DNA of 64,000 nucleotides from Rhodocyclaceae bacterium (GTDB taxonomy: Bacteria; Pseudomonadota; Gammaproteobacteria; Burkholderiales; Rhodocyclaceae). The notes beneath the pieces are model-generated. The model was not told the DNA's origin and did no database searches. It saw nothing but the letters and a program-made list of their open reading frames with translations. Within the stretch, counting starts at the first letter, position 1; each line of letters begins with the position of its first letter. The stretch lies in assembly GCA_016702335.1 (NCBI GenBank), contig JADJEF010000020.1, forward strand, positions 434,001 through 498,000. Reading direction: 5' to 3'. The translations under genes were made by a program, and so were the position numbers. Below are positions 18,226 to 22,449 of this stretch, piece by piece.

Positions 18226-18341
18226 AGGGACATGGTGACAAATTGCACGTCACGCGTCAATGGTGATTTTGGTTGAGGCATAAGGTACGCAGCAATCCCC
18301 GATTGCATTTCTTCGTGCGTCAGCGGTCGGTCGTCCTGCTG

Positions 18342-18443
18342 AACTACGCACGGCTCGCCGCCTTCCGAGCGGCCGACCCCGGCTGGCAAACACGAATGAA
18401 CGCCGCGCTGCGCGAGTGGCTCAAAACCCACACCCCGGAATTT
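18342..18443 (+). pseudogene. BrnA-like antitoxin C-terminal fragment
   Basis: The frame reads NYARLAAFRAADPGWQTRMN and then AALREWLKTHTPEF, the typical C-terminal dimer/DNA-binding segment of BrnA antitoxins (FRA..GWQTRMN.AL). Upstream residues do not look like an antitoxin N-terminus and the reading frame continues into unrelated sequence. Probably the remaining 3' part of the cassette whose brnT part is at 17516-17698. Confidence 0.6.
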
Positions 18444-18500
18444 CGCTCAATCCGTTGCCCGAATGCCGGCTGCCGCCGAACCAAGGGAAAAGGTAGTAGA

Positions 18501-18582
18501 TTATTGGACAAGATGACAAACGAAAAATCCGGAATCAGATTTACATTCATGGTGTTACGAATTATCTCATTCTGTCCAATAA
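18501..18582. repeat. Inverted repeat pair, 66 bp apart
   Basis: TTATTGGACAAGATGA (18501-18516) is mirrored by TCATTCTGTCCAATAA (18567-18582), with 14 of 16 positions complementary. The enclosed ~50 bp is A/T-rich and non-coding. It could be a miniature element, or the arms of an unusual attC, since a GTTGAAC box (fits GTTRRRY) follows about 35 bp further. Origin not resolved. Confidence 0.55.
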
Positions 18583-18758
18583 CCTGTTCATGCCCCGATT
18601 TGGTGGCGACTTAACGTTGAACTAAACCGCTGCGCGGTGGTTGGTAACGAGACCATCGCGGCGTAGCCAACGCCAACGCTCGGCGTAGCCAGCGGCGCAT
18701 GCCGCACCAGTGTCATCCTCGTTTTCGGGAATGTTCCCGACACCACGAGGAGAACGAC
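18583..18758. other. Non-coding leader with SD-covering hairpin
   Basis: No gene is seen here. Just before the integrase fragment a hairpin forms, TCGGGAA-TG-TTCCCGA (18725-18740), extended by TCCTCG (18716-18721) with CGAGGA (18746-18751). The outer arm contains the GGAG ribosome-binding site of the following ATG (18759), so translation may be restrained by this structure. Similar hairpins are found at the ends of IS91-type units. Confidence 0.4.
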
Positions 18759-19227
18759 ATGACACCGCTTCGACAGAAGATGATTGATGCCATGGTGCTG
18801 CGCGGCTTGGCTGTGCGCACCCGCGAGACCTATCTGGCCTGCGTGTGCAAGCTGGCCCAGCACTACCGCTGCTCGCCCGACACCCTCAGCGTCGAGCAAC
18901 TGCAAGCCTACCTGCTCTACCTGATCCAGGAACGCCAGCTTGCCTACCCCAGCGTCAATCAGGCCGCCTGCGCCTTTCGCTTTCTGTTTGGCGAAGTGCT
19001 GAAGCAACGCGCCATCTGGCTGGAAATCCCCATGGCCAAAGTGCCCACGCGCCTGCCCGTCATCCTCACCCGTCCCGAGATCGTGCGCCTGTTCGACGCC
19101 TGCGATTCCCTGCGGGCGCGCACCATGCTCATGACCACCTATGCCGCCGGCCTGCGTCTGGGGGAAGTGTGTGCCTTGCAGGTCAGCGACATCGAAAGCG
19201 CCCCCGAGCGCATGTGCCTCAAAGTAC
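18759..19227 (+). pseudogene. Truncated IS91-associated tyrosine recombinase
   Basis: Begins MTPLRQKMIDAMVLRGLAVR with the SAM-like core-binding domain of the small integrases that precede IS91-family transposases (VEQLQAYLLYLIQERQ, FLFGEVLKQ). It continues to the catalytic Arg motif TTYAAGLRLGEVCALQVSDI. Homology ends near 19227 (LKVRQ), about half-way through the catalytic domain; the open frame runs on through unrelated sequence to 19589. The IS91 transposase itself is missing. Confidence 0.7.
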
Positions 19228-19410
19228 GGCAAGCAGGCAAAGAACATCGGGGACAACATCGTTATCTGCACTGTCTTGGGCGCAGCGGTTATTGTTACCT
19301 TCGTTTATTCATAGGTCATGGCTTCCGCGTTTCCTCCATCGCACGGCAGCAGCGACCTAGTGTTTGCGCCTTGGTCTGCGAGTTGGCGTGCGGTCAGCAT
19401 CACTCGTTCA
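19228..19410. other. Unassigned sequence after the truncated recombinase
   Basis: About 180 bp with no gene, hairpin or repeat that I can recognise. It lies between the truncation point of the IS91-type recombinase and dispersed repeat copy 7, and may be the remainder of a lost cassette whose attC is site B. Confidence 0.4.
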
Positions 19411-19440
19411 ATCGCCGTCTCACCAGCGCCGACTTGCGGA
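19411..19440 (-). repeat. 30-bp dispersed repeat, copy 7 (in the integron region)
   Basis: Exact consensus copy with variable stretch TGAG, identical over 30 bp to copy 1. It lies in non-coding sequence of the cassette array, so the repeat is not limited to genes. Confidence 0.92.
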
Positions 19441-19461
19441 TGCTACATTTTGTGCAGAGGC

Positions 19462-19523
19462 CACCCGGCGTTCAAGCGGAGCTGCGCAAACAGCCGCGCA
19501 GCCCGCTCACTTCCACGTTCGGC
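19462..19523 (+). other. attC site B
   Basis: CACCCGGCGTTCAAGCGGA, hairpin arms GCTGCGC (19481-19487) and GCGCAGC (19496-19502), then CTCACTTCCAC and GTTCGGC (19517-19523; one mismatch to GTTRRRY). The CCGGCGTTC stretch and the hairpin arms agree with sites A and C. It belongs to whatever cassette preceded the first complete toxin-antitoxin cassette. Confidence 0.65.
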
Positions 19524-19550
19524 TCCATGTGTGCGTATCTCGCTGACTGT

Positions 19551-19579
19551 TTGACAAGTGCTATTAGTGTAGCTACAGT
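19551..19579 (+). promoter_or_regulatory. Promoter of BrnT/BrnA cassette 1
   Basis: TTGACA (19551-19556), 17-bp spacer, TACAGT (19574-19579). The start codon is at 19586, only 6 bases after the -10 box, so transcription would begin at or next to the ATG, giving a leaderless or nearly leaderless mRNA. No Shine-Dalgarno is visible. Confidence 0.6.
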
Positions 19580-19585
19580 AAAAGC

Positions 19586-19855
19586 ATGAAAATCGAGTTC
19601 GACCCAGCCAAGGACGTCGAGAACCAACGGAAGCACGGAGTGTCGTTGGTTGTTGCGCGCGAACTCGACTGGGATGTCGCGTTGGTGTGGATTGATGACC
19701 GGTTTGAGTACGCGGAGATGCGAATGATTGCTCTCGCGCCCGAAACCGAGACCCTGTACTACGTGGCATTTGTGGATCATGGCGAAGTACGCAGGGTCAT
19801 CAGCCTGCGCCGCGCCACTCGTCGAGAGGTGAAGCACTATGTCGAAAGTTTCTAA
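19586..19855 (+). CDS. brnT: BrnT-family toxin
   Basis: 89-aa RelE-fold ribonuclease toxin. Begins MKIEFDPAKDVENQRKHGVS, the BrnT hallmark, with the later strand motifs WDVALVWIDDRFEYAE, YYVAFVDHGEVRRVISLR and RATRREVKHYVES. The antitoxin gene overlaps its 3' end by 17 bp, the usual toxin-first order. It forms one integron cassette bounded by attC site B upstream and the intron-interrupted attC site C downstream, with its own promoter. Such TA cassettes are thought to stabilise integron arrays. Confidence 0.85.
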   Translation: MKIEFDPAKDVENQRKHGVSLVVARELDWDVALVWIDDRFEYAEMRMIALAPETETLYYVAFVDHGEVRRVISLRRATRREVKHYVESF

Positions 19856-20138
19856 AAATCCCACTGTCCGTATGCCTACCGTAGCGGAAGATAAAGCCAT
19901 TACTGCGGCGGCTAGGGATGATCCTGACGCCCAGCCGCTTACACCAAAGCAACTAAAGGCTATGGTTCCAATGCGCGCGTTGCGTGGTCGTCCGAAATCG
20001 GAAAACAAGAAATTGCTTGTCTCGGTGCGCTATAGCCCCGAGGTCGTTGCCTACTTCAAGTCCACCGGCGAAGGTTGGCAGTCACGTATGGATGGTGTGC
20101 TACGCCAGTACGTTGCACGTCATTCCCGTAGCGCGTGA
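19839..20138 (+). CDS. brnA: BrnA-family antitoxin
   Basis: 99-aa antitoxin and autorepressor for the overlapping BrnT. The N-terminal half is polar; the C-terminal half shows RGRPKSENKKLLVSVRYSPE followed by YFKSTGEGWQSRMDGVLRQY, the ribbon-helix-helix type region of BrnA. The gene ends 12 bp before the attC box into which the intron relic is inserted. Confidence 0.85.
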   Translation: MSKVSKNPTVRMPTVAEDKAITAAARDDPDAQPLTPKQLKAMVPMRALRGRPKSENKKLLVSVRYSPEVVAYFKSTGEGWQSRMDGVLRQYVARHSRSA

Positions 20139-20150
20139 AACTGGCGCCTA

Positions 20151-20388
20151 ATCGGGTAAGGACCGGGTTCTAACCGGCCCTCCCCACACCACCCACCATG
20201 CGGGTCCGCAGTAGGCGGTTCAACGAATTGACGCGCTCGACGACTACGAATAGCCCTGCGCCTTGCACCATAAGTTCTTGATGCTCGGCAGCCCTTGTGC
20301 CTTGAGCCAGTCATTGTTCAACGCGTGCTGCATCGCCGGAGTTCGTGCCATGTGCCACCCCATTACATCGCGCCCATGCTGGGCGCAC
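20151..20388 (-). mobile_element. 238-nt group II intron relic inside attC
   Basis: Minus strand. It starts with GTGCGCCCAGCATGGGCGC, a typical bacterial group II 5' end, and ends with CCCGAT (AY end). Between them the intron has lost almost everything. What remains is a maturase C-terminus (WHMARTPAMQHAL, NNDWLKAQGLPSIKNLW, stop at 20244-20246), then a domain V-like hairpin (ACCGCCTAC/GTGGGTGGT around TGCGGACCCGCA) and a domain VI-like hairpin (AGGGCCGG/CCGGTCCT). Insertion on the bottom strand of an attC box is the known habit of class C-attC introns. A second relic lies at 21158-21301. Confidence 0.75.
20244..20363 (-). pseudogene. C-terminal remnant of the intron-encoded maturase
   Basis: 39 codons from ATG 20363 to TAG 20244, reading MGWHMARTPAMQHALNNDW and on to WCKAQGYS. 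The pattern W-x-M-A-R-T-x-x-x-Q-x-A-x-x-N-x-W-L is the usual tail of group II intron reverse transcriptases. The reverse transcriptase, maturase X core and most of domain I-IV RNA are deleted. Confidence 0.6.
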
Positions 20389-20494
20389 ACCCGGCGTTCG
20401 ACCTCGCTCCCTTCGGTCGTTGAACGCTGCGCGATAAAGCCGCGCAGCGCCGGTCAGCTCCACGTTGGGCGTCGTGGAGCAAGCTCTTAGTCTG

Positions 20495-20523
20495 GTGACA
20501 AAAGGCACACAGCGGCGTAAACT
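20495..20523 (+). promoter_or_regulatory. Promoter of toxin-antitoxin cassette 2
   Basis: GTGACA (20495-20500), 17-bp spacer, TAAACT (20518-20523). The ATG is at 20530, again 6 bases after the -10 box, the same geometry as cassette 1. Likely leaderless; no Shine-Dalgarno is seen. Confidence 0.5.
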
Positions 20524-20529
20524 GCCCCC

Positions 20530-20823
20530 ATGAAACCATTTCGCTGGAGCCCGGAGAAGAACGAGACCGTCAAAGCTGAGCGGGGTATTTCGTTTGAGAG
20601 CATCGTTGTATCAATCGAGGCCGGTGGGTTGCTGGACATCTTGGCTCACCCGAACCAGGCGAAATACCCCAGGCAGCGCGTTCTTGTAGTTGCGTGTGAC
20701 AACTACGTCTATTTGGTGCCGTTTGTCGAAGAGGAAGACTATTTCTTCCTCAAGACCGTAGTCCCGAGCCGCAAAGCAACGCGGGACTATTTAAATCAAG
20801 GTGAAACAGATGCCGAAAATTGA
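20530..20823 (+). CDS. BrnT-like toxin of cassette 2
   Basis: 97-aa RelE/BrnT-fold protein: MKPFRWSPEKNETVKAERGI then SFESIVVSIEAGGLLDILAHP, RQRVLVVACDNYVYLVPFVEE and FLKTVVPSRKATRDYL. The fold pattern is as in BrnT but the sequence differs clearly from the toxin in cassette 1. The antitoxin starts within its 3' end (23-bp overlap). Cassette boundaries: attC site C just upstream, and a GCCCAA half-box with an intron relic downstream. Confidence 0.75.
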   Translation: MKPFRWSPEKNETVKAERGISFESIVVSIEAGGLLDILAHPNQAKYPRQRVLVVACDNYVYLVPFVEEEDYFFLKTVVPSRKATRDYLNQGETDAEN

Positions 20824-21133
20824 TGCTTACGAAGATGAAGTCCTCACGGCTTTTGAGAAAGGCCAATTGAAGTCTGTTGCCACGAAGGCCGAGCTTGCAA
20901 AATTCAAGGCGGCAGCACGCGCTACGGCCATTAAGGATCGTCGGGTCAACATCCGCCTGTCCTCTGGCGATTTGAGCGACATTCAAGTTAAGGCACTTGA
21001 AGAAGGTGTGCCGTACCAAACGCTCATCGCCAGCGTTCTTCACAAGTACGTTACGGGCCGTCTAGCCGAGCCGCGCGCTACCAAGCAATCTAGTCGCGCC
21101 GTGGCAAAACGCCGCGCTACGTCTGGCAGTTGA
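20801..21133 (+). CDS. CopG/ribbon-helix-helix antitoxin of cassette 2
   Basis: 110 aa, partner of the overlapping toxin. Contains KIDAYEDEVLTAFEKGQLK, RRVNIRLSSGDLSDIQVKAL and VPYQTLIASVLHKYVTGRL, the RHH DNA-binding pattern of antitoxins that partner BrnT-like toxins. A second ATG at 20810 (MPKIDAY) may be the true start. The tail is basic (TKQSSRAVAKRRA). Confidence 0.78.
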   Translation: MKQMPKIDAYEDEVLTAFEKGQLKSVATKAELAKFKAAARATAIKDRRVNIRLSSGDLSDIQVKALEEGVPYQTLIASVLHKYVTGRLAEPRATKQSSRAVAKRRATSGS

Positions 21134-21150
21134 AGTTCGCTGTGGCACCG

Positions 21151-21301
21151 ACGCCCAATCGGGTAAGGACCGGGTTCTAACCGGCCCTCCCCACACCACC
21201 CACCATGCGGGTCCGCAGTGGGCGGTTCAACGAGTTGGCGCGCTCGACGACTACGAATAACCCTGCGCCTTGCACCATAACGTCTTGATGCTCGGCAGCC
21301 C
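21151..21301 (-). mobile_element. Second, 5'-truncated group II intron relic
   Basis: 21158-21301 repeats the 3' part of the intron at 20151-20388 with few substitutions, including domain V/VI-like hairpins and the maturase tail (stop at 21251-21253). It again abuts an attC half-box: ACGCCCA at 21151-21157, reading GCCCAA with the next base. Here the rest of the intron and of the attC is lost after 21301, where unrelated sequence begins. Confidence 0.7.
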
Positions 21302-21331
21302 GTGGACGGGAAAATCTTCAATGGGGATGAC

Positions 21332-21367
21332 AACCGGACAGATGTCGTGCTACAAAACCGGACAGAT
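21332..21367. repeat. Paired direct repeats, possible insertion-sequence end
   Basis: AACCGGACAGAT occurs at 21332-21343 and 21356-21367. Short repeated boxes of this kind occur at the ends of IS21-like elements, but no transposase is present, so this may be a remnant that truncated the second intron relic. Confidence 0.35.
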
Positions 21368-21388
21368 TGGAAACTCGCGACAATAGGT

Positions 21389-21417
21389 TTGACACATATA
21401 CGCAAGGCCTATAACAT
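21389..21417 (+). promoter_or_regulatory. Promoter of the tRNA-Lys pair
   Basis: TTGACA at 21389-21394 followed by TATAAC at 21410 (15-bp spacer) or TAACAT at 21412 (17-bp spacer), 20-25 bp before the first tRNA. Confidence 0.5.
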
Positions 21418-21435
21418 CCGCAGCTTCCGTTTTCC

Positions 21436-21511
21436 GGGTCGGTAGCTCAGCCGGTAGAGCAGCGGACTTTTAATCCGTTGGTCCCGAGTTCGAATCTCGG
21501 CCGACCCACCA
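21436..21511 (+). tRNA. tRNA-Lys (anticodon TTT)
   Basis: Cloverleaf with acceptor GGGTCGG/CCGACCC, D-arm AGCTCAGCCGGTAGAGC, anticodon loop CTTTTAA (TTT), T-arm GAGTTCGAATCTC and encoded CCA. 76 nt. It borders the decayed integron region. Confidence 0.95.
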
Positions 21512-21537
21512 ATATTTTTGGTAGTGAAAATGAAATC

Positions 21538-21613
21538 GGGTTGTTAGCTCAGCTGGTAGAGCAGCGGACTCTTAATCCGTAGGTCGTGTGTTCGAATCAC
21601 ACACAGCCCACCA
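21538..21613 (+). tRNA. tRNA-Lys (anticodon CTT)
   Basis: Acceptor GGGTTGT/ACAGCCC, anticodon loop CTCTTAA (CTT), T-loop GTTCGAATC and encoded CCA. 26 bp after the first tRNA-Lys, same transcript. An integrase N-terminal fragment begins 208 bp downstream, so this tRNA may once have been an attachment site. Confidence 0.95.
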
Positions 21614-21614
21614 A

Positions 21615-21652
21615 TAACCCATCTAAATCAACGATTTAGTGGGTTTTTTGGT
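21615..21652 (+). terminator. Terminator after the tRNA-Lys pair
   Basis: AACCCA and CTAAATC pair with GATTTAG and TGGGTT around a short loop, followed by a T-run (GGGTTTTTTGG). Confidence 0.7.
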
Positions 21653-21820
21653 TTCTGGGGGTCGTTGCACACCCTTGGCACACTTCTCGGTTTGCCTGCA
21701 ACGCCGATCCAGATCGTTTTCTTCAATGAAGACGCTACCCCCATCGCTCATTGCTCCAACCACTGTGACGTATGTGGCATGATCCAATGTCCGAACTTTA
21801 CGACGTGGCTCGATGGTGTG

Positions 21821-21991
21821 ATGACAGAACCAGAGAAGCTCATAAAGCTGCGTAACGGCGAAGCCGTCCTTTACAAACGTGAGGGACTGAGCAAATGGCA
21901 AGCTCGGTTCAAGTTGCCGCCGGGGGGGCCGGATAACAAGTGGCACCGAATCTCGACAAAACGCACAGCGCTCGAGGAAGCGAAGCGTGTA
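21821..21991 (+). pseudogene. Phage-type integrase N-terminal fragment
   Basis: 57 codons from ATG 21821: MTEPEKLIKLRNGEAVLYKR, SKWQARFKLPPGG, WHRISTKRTALEEAKR. This resembles the N-terminal arm/SAM region of phage-type tyrosine integrases that sit next to tRNA genes. Homology stops near 21991, where an oppositely oriented fragment begins. Confidence 0.5.
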
Positions 21992-22063
21992 GATTTCCGG
22001 TGTTTGCGCAAGCGCCCGCTCGTGCTGCGCGAGAGTCATGATGCCGGCTACAATTCGCTGCAT
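21988..22063 (-). pseudogene. Transposase-associated N-terminal fragment
   Basis: From ATG 22063 (minus) the frame reads MQRIVAGIMTLAQHERALAQ then TPEIY. This resembles the start of a zinc-finger protein found with some insertion sequences; the following cysteine-rich part is missing. It meets the integrase fragment tail to tail at ~21990. Confidence 0.4.
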
Positions 22064-22322
22064 AGGCTGGGTTCCTTCCTTCGGGGTGGTCTCCATAACT
22101 TCCCACGATAGCAAAGGTTCTCCGACCTATCTTCTCCTCATTTCGTCCCCGACTTCGTCAGGCGATGTGCACGCATTTATCCCGACTGAACTCGGGTCGT
22201 TCGCTCTCCTCGTATCTCCGCAGGCGAGAGGCGTAACATCTGACCTGCGCGGGGTTTGTCGTTTCTGGTGAGGTGGATTGACCGGAAAAACCTACACAAC
22301 GACTACACAATCACAAAAAGCA
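22064..22322. other. Non-coding remnant between mobile fragments and tRNA
   Basis: About 260 bp without a recognisable gene. It contains no complete repeat or tRNA-derived attachment duplicate that I can see. Confidence 0.4.
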
Positions 22323-22364
22323 ACAGGGACCTACACGAGAATTCATGTAAGTCCCTGTTTTTTT
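22323..22364 (-). terminator. Terminator after tRNA(CAT), possibly bidirectional
   Basis: ACAGGGAC (22323-22330) pairs with GTCCCTGT (22351-22358). Downstream on the minus strand is TTGCTTTTTGTG; on the plus strand a seven-T run follows. Confidence 0.65.
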
Positions 22365-22440
22365 GGTGGGCCCGGTCAGACTTGAACTGACGACCAAAGG
22401 ATTATGAGTCCTCTGCTCTAACCAACTGAGCTACAGGCCC
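22364..22440 (-). tRNA. tRNA with CAT anticodon, probably tRNA-Ile2
   Basis: 77 nt with encoded CCA. Acceptor GGGCCTG, D-arm AGCTCAGTTGGTTAGAGC, anticodon loop CTCATAA (CAT), T-loop GTTCAAGTC. G1-C72 pairing excludes initiator tRNA. The stem AGGA/TCCT and the position directly after rpoD suggest the lysidine-modified tRNA-Ile2; elongator Met is not excluded. Confidence 0.9.
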
Positions 22441-22449
22441 GAAAGGGAA

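Larger units (their letters stand above)
20144..20470 (+). other. attC site C, interrupted by an intron relic
   Basis: Taking out 20151-20388 joins GGCGCCTA to ACCCGGCGTTC and restores a perfect box GCCTAAC followed by CCGGCGTTC, the same order as in attC A. The rest is a 30-bp spacer, hairpin arms GCTGCGCG (20426-20433) and CGCGCAGC (20441-20448), GCCGGTCAG and GTTGGGC (20464-20470), a perfect GTTRRRY. This is the best-preserved attC in the window and closes toxin-antitoxin cassette 1. Confidence 0.8.

Noticed and set aside
18273..18614. A complete 113-aa gene
   Set aside because: Only the stretch 18342-18443 resembles an antitoxin; the rest is unrelated sequence on both sides.
21665..22111. 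A 148-aa protein from 21665
   Set aside because: It begins in non-coding DNA, includes an integrase fragment from 21821 and ends in the antisense of another fragment, so it is a chimera.
21615..22364. A complete integrative element between tRNA-Lys and tRNA(CAT)
   Set aside because: Only fragments are present and I found no direct repeat of a tRNA 3' end that could be the second attachment site.
22364..22440. Initiator tRNA-fMet
   Set aside because: The CAT-anticodon tRNA has a G1-C72 pair; initiator tRNAs have an unpaired position 1-72.
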